A stretch of 49,737 nucleotides of DNA, taken from contig CAYRFQ010000049.1 of the NCBI GenBank assembly GCA_964423615.1, forward strand, positions 1 to 49,737, in the 5' to 3' direction. This stretch comes from CAYRFQ01 sp964423615 (GTDB taxonomy: Bacteria; Planctomycetota; Planctomycetia; Gemmatales; Gemmataceae). Below, piece by piece: positions 36,211 through 44,062 of this stretch (position 1 is its first letter; the number at the start of each line of letters is the position of its first letter). The notes beneath the pieces are model-generated. The model searched no databases. It had not been told where the DNA came from and worked only from the letters and a program-made list of their open reading frames with translations. The position numbers and the translations under genes were made by a program.

Positions 36211-37386
36211 GTGACTTATTTACGATGGATATGTTTGAGCATGGCTTGTGTTACGGTGGCCAGTCCACAGCTACTGGCACAAGTCCAATACCAGCGACCG
36301 CCGCACCCCGTCTCGTTGTCGAAACTCGTCAAGGAAGCACGAATTCATCGCAACGATAGCGAAGAATACCGAACTCTCGTCGACCGATTGACTCGAGAGG
36401 CCTTGTTTGTGGCTTCCAAGTTGTGCGATCAGGGCCGATTCCGAGAAGCCAACCAACTGCTTGACAACGTGGCCAGTTTGAATCCGGGGAACCATTCGGT
36501 CCGGACAGCACTACGGTTCGTGCGAGGCTATCTTTCGCAACAAACCTCGAGAACGTCGGCTCTTTTGACGAAACCTATGCCCCCGAGGCCCGTTCGCGGT
36601 GTACCTGGTCGAAGTGGCATGAAGTTCTGTTTTCCGATTGGCACCGACCGCAATGGCAAGACGACCGTCTCCGCTTGCGTTCCGTGGACTCAACAAGGCT
36701 ACGTCGTCGCTCGCGCCAAAGGGGCTCAGGGCTATCTCTGTGAAACCGTCGTGATCCCGCAACCCCAACGCGAGAACGTTGCAGAAAGATCGTGTTGCGG
36801 TTCCAATTGCTGCTGTGGCGACAAGTGTCGTTGTGCCGCCGCTCCCGCTCGTTCGAAACCCTCTGGATCTTGTGCCAAAGCTCGTCGGGTTTACCAGGTG
36901 ATCGCCTCGACACAGTACGGCGCGCCTTGCTGTTCCATTGCCCAAGACGGAACGATCGTGATCGGCAAACAACGATACCCCTCGGTGTTCATGAACTCGC
37001 AGAAACCCCGTATTTACTTGGTCACCGTACCGCTGATCAATCCGCGTGCTTCCCAGTCGTCTAACGCGCGTTTGATTCGGAGAGACGCTTTTGTCGTCCA
37101 TCAACCGGCTGTCTATCCAGACCCATTCGGCGTTCCCGTTGTCCACGTTGAGCCGTTCCCCGGGTTCCAGACGACTCGTACAGGTGTACGGATTAACGGC
37201 AACAAAGTTCCTGTCGTCGCCCCGGTGACATACGTGGAGGAGCAACGACCAAGCCGGCCCGTAGGTGTTGCCAAGGCGGCTCGTTCTGGGGGGCCTCGTT
37301 CCGTCGAGTACTACACCGTCGAGCAGCAAGAAAATGACAACCGTGTACCCGCCATTTACGTGGTTCGACCTGGTTCGGTCCGTTAG
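36211..37386 (+). CDS. Secreted protein with Cys cluster, unknown function
   Basis: 391 residues from GTG 36211, preceded by GGAGGAAA at good spacing; the frame is open to 36151. There is a signal peptide (to about residue 24), then helices (about 35-110) with TPR-like character, a beta region, and a striking cluster of seven Cys in 14 residues (195-208: CC, CCC, C, C), then further beta-rich parts and a C-terminus rich in Arg/Pro/Val. The cluster could bind metal or form disulfides. I do not recognise the family. It reads away from the CxxCH gene, so the 200-base gap between them holds two promoters. Confidence 0.75.
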   Translation: MTYLRWICLSMACVTVASPQLLAQVQYQRPPHPVSLSKLVKEARIHRNDSEEYRTLVDRLTREALFVASKLCDQGRFREANQLLDNVASLNPGNHSVRTALRFVRGYLSQQTSRTSALLTKPMPPRPVRGVPGRSGMKFCFPIGTDRNGKTTVSACVPWTQQGYVVARAKGAQGYLCETVVIPQPQRENVAERSCCGSNCCCGDKCRCAAAPARSKPSGSCAKARRVYQVIASTQYGAPCCSIAQDGTIVIGKQRYPSVFMNSQKPRIYLVTVPLINPRASQSSNARLIRRDAFVVHQPAVYPDPFGVPVVHVEPFPGFQTTRTGVRINGNKVPVVAPVTYVEEQRPSRPVGVAKAARSGGPRSVEYYTVEQQENDNRVPAIYVVRPGSVR

Positions 37387-37736
37387 AAGGCTGGGTAGGT
37401 ACTCGAAAGTCAGTCGTTTTCCTTGAGTAATTGAGTCGCCACGGGCATTAGCCCGTGGTCGTCCGTCTCAGAATCGCCTTACATACAGCCGATCTGTTCC
37501 TATTCTGCATTTCTCTTTTCGCAGACTCTGCACCGTCCGATTTTACGAGCTATAGTTGTCAGGAAGCTCGAAAAGCTCAAATCACAGTCTTGCGATGCAG
37601 TTCCTGAATGTCTGAGATCGAAACAACGCAAGATGCTCACCTTACCTGTTCTGATTTCGCCACTCACCCCCTCGCAAGAGTCGTGAACGAGGTCAGAAAT
37701 GCATAAACATCTGGGATCGAAACGCGGAGTGGATAT
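37387..37736. other. Intergenic region with a strong hairpin
   Basis: 350 bases between two plus-strand genes. It holds a hairpin at 37439-37458 and otherwise no recognisable gene. The stretch just before 37737 lacks a clear ribosome site. Confidence 0.5.
37439..37458. repeat. 8-bp-stem hairpin, palindromic repeat type
   Basis: CCACGGGC and GCCCGTGG flank an ATTA loop. There is no T-run, so it is not a standard terminator. The core resembles short palindromic units that I associate with planctomycete intergenic regions, but other copies were not found in this window. Confidence 0.6.
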
Positions 37737-38714
37737 ATGTCACACATCAACGGTCAAACTCCATCCCGGAATTCGGGGGAGTCTAGTGGACCTCGAACCG
37801 GAGAACAGCAGACCTCCCAATCTGGTCAACGTCCCGCGTCTGTTCTTGATCTTCTTGGGCCAGACGATCCCTTACACCAGGAAATGCAACAACTACTAGC
37901 TCGCCAAGCCCAATCGGAATCTAGGTCCCAGTACCAACCCCAGACTTCCCCAACGAACTCGGCCAACGGTGCTGGGGCATCTCGAAGTCCCGCTTCCGGT
38001 CCCGGCGTTCAGCCTCGGCCACCTGCTCGGCCAACGGCCCTTCCAGGCGCCGACGACGCCCAAGCCGCTTCAAGAGATGTTCAAGGCGAGAATGCTCAAC
38101 TCCGGACTCGCGTGGAAGAATTGGAGCAGATTCTCGAAGCGACCACAAACCAAACCGAGTCCGTTTGGTTCGAGCAACAAAAAGAGTACGAATCTCTACT
38201 GGAAGAAAAGTCCGAGATGATCCGGAAACTGCACCAAGAACTCCGGGACCTACGTGAACAAGGAGCCAGCGGCCAAGGAAACGGGAGCGCATCGTCGAAC
38301 CCACTGCAGACCCGACAAGACTTGATGGGCCTCAAGGAACAGTTGGAAGACGAACGTCGACAACTCCAGGAAGACGAAGAAGCCTTGATGGAGCAAGCCC
38401 GTCAGATGGAAATGGCCATGTCCCGCGAACGCGTCGAACTGGCAAGACAAAGGAACGAAATCCAACAGATGTATCGCGATCTCCAGCGGGAAATCGAGCA
38501 CGCCGCCCGCGACGGTGACTTGAAGGACCGTCTGCAAGAGCTACGCCGAAGACGCCAGGAGATGAACAACCCGAATCAACAACCCCAATCTCCGTCACCC
38601 AAGCCCAACGCGCAAGCCCCTCGCCAGTCCATGCCGACGCAGATGGCCATCGATCTCGACGCCGAGGAGGATCAGAACAACAGTGGGCTTTTCGGACGTT
38701 TGTTCGGGAAATAA
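37737..38714 (+). CDS. Coiled-coil protein of unknown function
   Basis: 325 residues from ATG 37737, no signal peptide. Residues 1-105 are Ser/Pro/Gln-rich and probably disordered, with a short acidic helix (SVLDLLGPDDPLHQEMQQLL, about 35-54). Residues about 115-275 form a long coiled coil rich in Glu/Gln/Arg. The C-terminus has a polar linker and ends with a short hydrophobic motif (GLFGRLFGK). A cytoskeletal or scaffold-like role is possible from shape alone. A clear terminator follows 50 bases after the stop, so it ends its transcript. Confidence 0.8.
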   Translation: MSHINGQTPSRNSGESSGPRTGEQQTSQSGQRPASVLDLLGPDDPLHQEMQQLLARQAQSESRSQYQPQTSPTNSANGAGASRSPASGPGVQPRPPARPTALPGADDAQAASRDVQGENAQLRTRVEELEQILEATTNQTESVWFEQQKEYESLLEEKSEMIRKLHQELRDLREQGASGQGNGSASSNPLQTRQDLMGLKEQLEDERRQLQEDEEALMEQARQMEMAMSRERVELARQRNEIQQMYRDLQREIEHAARDGDLKDRLQELRRRRQEMNNPNQQPQSPSPKPNAQAPRQSMPTQMAIDLDAEEDQNNSGLFGRLFGK

Positions 38715-38764
38715 CGTCCATTCAGTCGGCACAACCAAAATCACATCTACAATCGCAATTTCGC

Positions 38765-38795
38765 AAGGACTCCGATCGAGCAGGAGTCCTTTTTG
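38765..38795 (+). terminator. Intrinsic terminator of the coiled-coil gene
   Basis: AAGGACTCC (38765-38773) pairs with GGAGTCCTT (38783-38791), followed by a T-run. It lies 50 bases after the stop at 38714. Confidence 0.85.
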
Positions 38796-38884
38796 CGTGA
38801 AGCCGACCGCTCGCCCAGGTCGATGAGTTTTCCAGCGCTTTCACCTCGAACGACCCCAACTCCACCATCAGAGGAGAGCCCTTA

Positions 38885-39304
38885 ATGACACGCTGGTTTT
38901 CCATTGCCGTTCTCACCTTGCTTGCCAGCATACCGCCCGCCCACGCCCAAAACCTGAATTCCAAGCTCCCTCTCGGAACTTGGGTTCGCGTGATTGACGA
39001 GGCGACGATTCAGATGGATATTCGCAAGAAGACGTTCACTGTGACAATTGCCGTTGAAGGACAACAACTCTCTGTGACTTCCGATTACGCCGTGAGTGAA
39101 GGGAACATTTTGTTCGGGCGGGTCGTCAGTTTCGTCGACGACGCCAAAGTCGGAGGCCCCGAGAAGGGACTGTTGTTCAGCTTTCGCGTGCGGCGGGGGA
39201 CTCAGGATGGCACCCTCCGAATCGACCAGCTCAAAGGGTCGGACATGGTTCGCGCCCGCGAACTCATCCACGGCACGTATTACTTCGCTCCAAAAACGGA
39301 TTGA
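38885..39304 (+). CDS. Small secreted protein of unknown function
   Basis: 139 residues with a signal peptide cut after AHA (about residue 21). The mature part is beta-rich (LGTWVRVIDEATIQMDIRKK, FTVTIAVEGQQLSV) and contains no Cys. The pattern of short strands with a C-terminal HGTYYF is like small lipocalin-type or beta-barrel domains, without enough to assign one. AGAGGAGAG lies just upstream of the ATG. Monocistronic, after a terminator. Confidence 0.8.
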   Translation: MTRWFSIAVLTLLASIPPAHAQNLNSKLPLGTWVRVIDEATIQMDIRKKTFTVTIAVEGQQLSVTSDYAVSEGNILFGRVVSFVDDAKVGGPEKGLLFSFRVRRGTQDGTLRIDQLKGSDMVRARELIHGTYYFAPKTD

Positions 39305-39656
39305 ACAGAATGCGATTCCCCTTGTGATGTCTCCTTCCTCTCGAACAATGCACAATGGCGCTTGTTTTTAGCGTGGTGGCTGAACAGCCAAAGTTGCCAG
39401 GCATCAATGTCTTCCGAGATACTGGCCGTGTCTCGGGAGGCAGCTTCTTGTTGGAACCCGACGAACCAATAATCTGCACCTCTCCATGTTCTTGCTCGTC
39501 GAAGTACCTGAACTCAAACTGCTCCCCGAACCGTTGTCGGTCAGGTCGTGTCTTGGATAACCTGAAACCACGTTGTGTGCCCCATCAAGATACTGTTAAG
39601 ACCTTCGCGGCTAAAGAAACAAAGTAGCCGGCACAGGGGAATGGAAAAGAAATGCT

Positions 39657-39760
39657 TGTCCGGTTCGTAGGTATACGCGGCTCACGTGTACGTTGGTCTT
39701 GGCCGAGCTCTCCAGGTACACGCGAGCCGCGTGTACCTACGACAAACACAAAACCGGACA
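39657..39760. repeat. Long interrupted palindrome
   Basis: Outer arms of 9 bases (TGTCCGGTT, 39657-39665 and its complement 39752-39760) enclose 25-base inner arms (39667-39691 and 39716-39740) that match at 23 of 25 positions; the loop is 24 bases. The two inner mismatches are both transitions. A RNA copy would form a long stem. Confidence 0.75.
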
Positions 39761-39761
39761 A

Positions 39762-40112
39762 CTAAAAATTACCCGTGCCAAGTGTGCCTGCTACATTATC
39801 GCAGTTCTCAATAACACGGGCGTTGATTGAACTCGAACTGCCTTGGAGATAGTGTTTCTTGTTAGCGGTCTGGATAGCAACTTGGCTGTTTCCGAGATCC
39901 TTGAAATAAAACACCTCGTGGCTCCGAGGGTGTGTGGTGTCGAACTTGACCTTCTCGTCACGACCATCGACGGCATGCAAATACTTGTTAACTGGCTGGA
40001 TTGGGCAGTCAATTCCTCGTTCTGAGGATTTCGGTTGTCTTGACGATGTTGTCTGGAATCTCTCAACCTCGTCGAACTCTCGGGCTCCGTATTCTCTGTT
40101 TTCCTCGCTCAT
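39762..40112 (-). pseudogene. Fascin-like beta-trefoil fragment
   Basis: An open frame of 116 residues. The middle (NKYLHAVDGRDEKVKF ... FYFKDLGNSQVAIQTANKKH) has the repeat feel of fascin/actin-crosslinking beta-trefoil domains, where each strand pair runs 'YLxA...xxx...F...xLxNGxVAIxxxNGxYL'. Only about one and a half of the three or four repeats are present, there is no signal peptide or ribosome site, and the N-terminal 30 residues look non-coding, so a decayed gene is more likely than a functional one. Confidence 0.4.
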
Positions 40113-40214
40113 TACAACCCCGTTGCCAGTCCTGCGGGACCTCGCACAATAGAATACTATAGAGAGAAAGATGTTTGCTTAGCCATTGTCAATCCACGTT
40201 GTCAGGAAGGAATT

Positions 40215-42935
40215 ATGAATATGAGCAACTCGTTCGGTGCCCAAGATACCCTCACGATCGGCGACAAGAGTTGCACGATATATCGGTTGTCGGCAGTCGA
40301 AAAAGTCCATCCGCAGGCGACGCAATTACCATTCGCGTTGAAGATCTTGCTGGAAAACTTGCTTCGTCACGAAGACGGAAAGGTCGTCGAGAAGAAGGAC
40401 ATCGAAGCCCTTGCGAACTGGGACCCCAAGGCCAAGCCGAGTCAAGAAATTGCGTTCACTCCGGCCCGGGTGCTGCTCCAGGACTTTACCGGAGTGCCCG
40501 CGATCGTCGACCTCGCAGCCATGCGGGACGCGATGAAAACGCTCGGCGGCGAGGCATCGAAAATCAATCCACTCCAACCAGTCGAACTCGTTATCGATCA
40601 CTCGGTGCAAGTCGATCAATTCGGGACTTCCACGGCCCTCGCTGCCAACAGCGAGATCGAATACGAACGGAACCGGGAACGTTACATGTTCTTGCGGTGG
40701 GGGCAGAATGCCTTTGCCAACTTCCGCGTCGTACCGCCCGAAACGGGCATCGTCCATCAGGTCAATCTCGAACACCTCGCCCGGGTCGTTTTCCAGGATG
40801 ACGCCAGCACTCTGTATCCCGATACGCTCGTGGGGACCGACTCGCACACGACGATGATCAACGGCGTCGGGGTGCTTGGTTGGGGCGTCGGAGGGATCGA
40901 GGCCGAAGCAGCGATGCTCGGCCAGCCGATCTCGATGTTGATTCCTCAGGTCGTCGGGTTCAAGCTAACGGGCAAGCTGGCCGAAGGGGCTACGGCCACA
41001 GACCTCGTTCTGACCGTGACCCAGATGTTGCGGGAAAGGAACGTCGTCGGCAAGTTCGTCGAGTTTTATGGAACGGGACTCGAATCGTTACCGCTGGCTG
41101 ACCGAGCCACGATCGCGAACATGGCTCCCGAATATGGTGCGACGTGTGGGATCTTCCCGATCGACGAAGAAACGCTCCGATATCTTCGACTGACTGGCCG
41201 AAGTGCAGAACACGTAGCTCGCGTCGAAGCTTACGCCAAGGCCCAGGGGTTGTTCCGCACGGTTGAGACACCCGATGCCGTTTATACCGACACACTCGAA
41301 CTGGATCTCGGCACGGTCGTTCCATCGCTTGCGGGTCCAAAGCGTCCGCAAGATCGAGTACCGTTGGCCGACATCAAGTCGTCGTTCGAACAAGCTCTGC
41401 CTGACCTCATGGCGAAAGCGGGCAGCGCCCCAAGCGCCTTGCCCCTAAGCGGTGACGGAGGAGGAACAGCCGTGGCAACGCGAGAAGCCACGGACTTGCA
41501 AACTGGTTCGGTCGTGATCGCCGCCATTACGAGTTGCACAAACACGTCGAATCCTTCGGTCATGTTGGCCGCCGGACTCGTCGCCAAGAAAGCTGCCGAG
41601 AAAGGACTTACTCGTAAGCCTTGGGTAAAGACGAGTCTCGCGCCTGGTTCGAAGGCCGTCACCGAGTATCTCCAAAAGGCCGACTTGCTCGGACCGTTGG
41701 AGAAACTGGGGTTCTATCTGGTAGGGTACGGATGTACCACGTGTATTGGTAATTCGGGTCCGCTTCCGGAAGAAGTCTCGGCCAAGATCAACGAGGACCA
41801 CTTGGTCGTCGCCTCGGTTTTGAGCGGAAACCGCAACTTTGAAGGTCGCGTCCACGCCGAGGTTCGAGCGAACTATCTCGCCTCGCCGCCTCTGGTCGTG
41901 GTCTATTCGCTCGCCGGACGGATCGATTTCGATCCGTACAACGAACCACTTGGCGAAGACGTCGACGGTAACCCCGTCTTCATGAAAGACATCTGGCCGA
42001 CGACCGCCGAGATCAACGCGGTTGTCCAGTCGGCGGTTCAGGGGGAAATGTTCAGCAAGGTCTACCAAGACGTTTTCCAAGGAGACGAGCGGTGGAGCAG
42101 TTTGCCCGTTCCTGAAGGCGACCTTTACGCCTGGGATGAAAAATCGACCTACGTCAAGAATCCGCCTTATTTCGAAGGCATGGGACGCCATCCCGACTCG
42201 ATCACGGACATCAAGGGAGCTCGGTTGCTCGCCCTCCTCGGCGACAGCATCACCACCGATCACATTTCGCCCGCCGGTTCGATCAAGGCCGACAGTCCTG
42301 CCGGGAAGTACCTCATCGAGAACGGCGTCGAACCCAAAGACTTCAACAGCTACGGCAGTCGCCGTGGGAACCATGAAGTCATGATGCGGGGTACGTTTGC
42401 CAACGTCCGTATTCGTAACAAACTCGCTCCGGGAACCGAGGGTGGCTTTACCCAACATTTTCCCGACGGGATCGAGACGACGATCTACGATGCAGCCATG
42501 CAATACAAGGCCGAAGGTGTGCCGCTGATGGTCATCGCGGGCGAACAATACGGAACCGGGTCGTCGCGAGATTGGGCAGCGAAGGGTCCACGGCTGTTGG
42601 GCATTCGGGCCGTCATTGCCCAGAGTTACGAACGTATCCATCGCAGCAATCTCGTCGGGATGGGCGTACTGCCGTTGCAGTTTCACGAGGGAGATGGTGC
42701 GGAATCCTTAGGCTTGACCGGGGAAGAAACGTTCGACGTGGAGGGATTGCCCGCGATGTTCGCGGGGGCCTATCAAGCCGGGGGTTCGGTCACCGTCAAA
42801 GCGACGGCCAAGGACGGCTCCACCAAAACGTTCCAGGCCCTCGTTCGGATCGACACCCCGCAAGAAGCCGAATATTATCGACACGGAGGCATCTTGCAAT
42901 ACGTGTTGCGACAGTTGGCGGCCAAGGGAGCTTAA
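40215..42935 (+). CDS. acnA: Aconitate hydratase AcnA
   Basis: Interconverts citrate and isocitrate in the TCA cycle using a [4Fe-4S] cluster. The protein is 906 residues, normal for AcnA/IRP-type aconitase; the cluster ligands are Cys441 (TSCTNTSNPS), Cys507 and Cys510 (GYGCTTCIGNSGPL), matching their spacing in E. coli AcnA. HRSNLVGMGVLPLQF and GEQYGTGSSRDWAAKG in the C-terminal swivel domain are intact. ATG 40215 has AGGAAGGAA directly upstream. It is monocistronic, ending at a clear terminator. Confidence 0.97.
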   Translation: MNMSNSFGAQDTLTIGDKSCTIYRLSAVEKVHPQATQLPFALKILLENLLRHEDGKVVEKKDIEALANWDPKAKPSQEIAFTPARVLLQDFTGVPAIVDLAAMRDAMKTLGGEASKINPLQPVELVIDHSVQVDQFGTSTALAANSEIEYERNRERYMFLRWGQNAFANFRVVPPETGIVHQVNLEHLARVVFQDDASTLYPDTLVGTDSHTTMINGVGVLGWGVGGIEAEAAMLGQPISMLIPQVVGFKLTGKLAEGATATDLVLTVTQMLRERNVVGKFVEFYGTGLESLPLADRATIANMAPEYGATCGIFPIDEETLRYLRLTGRSAEHVARVEAYAKAQGLFRTVETPDAVYTDTLELDLGTVVPSLAGPKRPQDRVPLADIKSSFEQALPDLMAKAGSAPSALPLSGDGGGTAVATREATDLQTGSVVIAAITSCTNTSNPSVMLAAGLVAKKAAEKGLTRKPWVKTSLAPGSKAVTEYLQKADLLGPLEKLGFYLVGYGCTTCIGNSGPLPEEVSAKINEDHLVVASVLSGNRNFEGRVHAEVRANYLASPPLVVVYSLAGRIDFDPYNEPLGEDVDGNPVFMKDIWPTTAEINAVVQSAVQGEMFSKVYQDVFQGDERWSSLPVPEGDLYAWDEKSTYVKNPPYFEGMGRHPDSITDIKGARLLALLGDSITTDHISPAGSIKADSPAGKYLIENGVEPKDFNSYGSRRGNHEVMMRGTFANVRIRNKLAPGTEGGFTQHFPDGIETTIYDAAMQYKAEGVPLMVIAGEQYGTGSSRDWAAKGPRLLGIRAVIAQSYERIHRSNLVGMGVLPLQFHEGDGAESLGLTGEETFDVEGLPAMFAGAYQAGGSVTVKATAKDGSTKTFQALVRIDTPQEAEYYRHGGILQYVLRQLAAKGA

Positions 42936-42956
42936 CGCTTGGTGTCGTAATCGACG

Positions 42957-42989
42957 AAAGGCCACCGGAGTTTAACTCCGTGGCCTTTT
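42957..42989 (+). terminator. Intrinsic terminator of acnA
   Basis: AAAGGCCAC.GGAG pairs with CTCC.GTGGCCTTTT around a TTTAA loop, ending in a T-run, 22 bases after the stop. The A-run at the left end makes it able to work on the minus strand too, for the convergent gene at 43038. Confidence 0.85.
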
Positions 42990-43037
42990 CGAATGATCGA
43001 CTAAAATTCCGGAACGATAACCCGAACAGGGTTCCGA

Positions 43038-43724
43038 TCATTTCACTTGGTGTTTTACCGTCAGGACGTTGTTGGAGTTGTCGGCATCTCGCACTTTGAC
43101 GTTGAGAATGAGGGACACTTGGCGGCCTCGGTTGGCGTTGAGCCAATCTCGTGCGTAGATTCGAACTCCCGTGATTTGGCCGGGTTTCAGCGGGATGACA
43201 TAGTCAGATTCCCGACGTGTTGATTTCTGGCTGCTCATGACGTACGTGTAGCTTGTCCCGCCGATGCTCTTCTTGCCGACGTTTTTGATGATTCCGTAGA
43301 CGTAAGTTTTGTCGGCCCACACTTTGGTCACCTTCAAATCAGCACCATTCGGACCACCGTCGCCGATTTGGATTTTGTAGGCGCCACGGCCTCGCTGGAG
43401 ATAAGAACTCGCCACTATCGTATAGTTGCCCGTTTGCTTGGCCGTGTAGACGATTCGAGAGTTGTGACCAGTACCGCCGTCGTCGTTTTTGGCCACCAAT
43501 TTCCCTTGTGGGCTTTTGAGGTACAAGTAAGTGTCGAACTGACGGCTCGTCATTTGGATGTCGTATTTCTTTCCGGCCACCAGGCGGACCTTGTGATCAT
43601 TTTGGGCACTCCGCAAGTTCCCAGTGAAGTTTTGTGCCTGGACGGTCCCGACGGCTGCGAAACTGAGAACGCAACCAGCCAAAGCCCCGGTGATTATCTT
43701 GGTGATGGAGTTGATGGAAGTCAT
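43038..43724 (-). CDS. Secreted PPC-domain protein
   Basis: 228 residues with a signal peptide cut after VQA (about 30). Residues 32-120 form a bacterial pre-peptidase C-terminal type domain (FDTYLYLKSPQGKLVAKNDD, SRIVYTAKQTGNYTIVASSY), and 125-228 a second beta-sandwich like a CARDB repeat (VTKVWADKTYVYGIIKNVGK). No catalytic domain is attached, so it is probably a secreted adhesive or carbohydrate-binding protein. AAGGAAA precedes ATG 43724. Convergent with acnA across the terminator. Confidence 0.85.
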   Translation of the reverse strand: MTSINSITKIITGALAGCVLSFAAVGTVQAQNFTGNLRSAQNDHKVRLVAGKKYDIQMTSRQFDTYLYLKSPQGKLVAKNDDGGTGHNSRIVYTAKQTGNYTIVASSYLQRGRGAYKIQIGDGGPNGADLKVTKVWADKTYVYGIIKNVGKKSIGGTSYTYVMSSQKSTRRESDYVIPLKPGQITGVRIYARDWLNANRGRQVSLILNVKVRDADNSNNVLTVKHQVK

Positions 43725-44062
43725 GGTTCGGTTTCCTTAGCGAAAGTCGTTTGTGTGTCATTATCAACCACTTCACCCTTCTCATTCCCCTTCCGCACCG
43801 TCACCGGACAAACGGACGGAAATTTTTCTGGAATTTCGTCGGCCATCGCATGAGCCGGATTCTCGGAGTTCAACGTGACTGCACTACAGGATTGGAAATG
43901 AGGAAAAAAGAGGTTCTCCGGATTGCGTAGTTTTCCCTGCTTTGGACTTTAGAAATTCTGAAAAAATTCCTCTGTCAAAATCTTATAATCAGTGTAAGGT
44001 GCGCATGAATTGTCATCTGTTTCGTGCGCTGATCGTGCAGCAGCCAGAAGAACGGATTCGGT
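43725..44062. other. Divergent intergenic region
   Basis: 338 bases between two divergent secreted or lipoprotein genes. A perfect TATAAT at 43984-43989 lies 73 bases before the DUF1571 start, but no -35 hexamer is visible at the right spacing. The rest is AT-rich near 43900-43990 and holds no gene. Confidence 0.4.

Larger units (their letters stand above)
39305..40214. other. Gene-poor region with palindrome and fascin-like fragment
   Basis: 910 bases without an intact gene. It contains a long interrupted palindrome (39657-39760) and, on the minus strand, a fragment encoding a fascin-like beta-trefoil piece (39762-40112). The final 100 bases should hold the acnA promoter, though no good -35/-10 pair was found. 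Confidence 0.6.

Noticed and set aside
37439..37458. Intrinsic terminator
   Set aside because: Strong stem but followed by TCGTCCGTCTC, not a T-run.
41445..42686. Long minus-strand open frame of 413 codons inside acnA
   Set aside because: It is fully antisense to aconitase, which has intact motifs; no ribosome site or recognisable domain.
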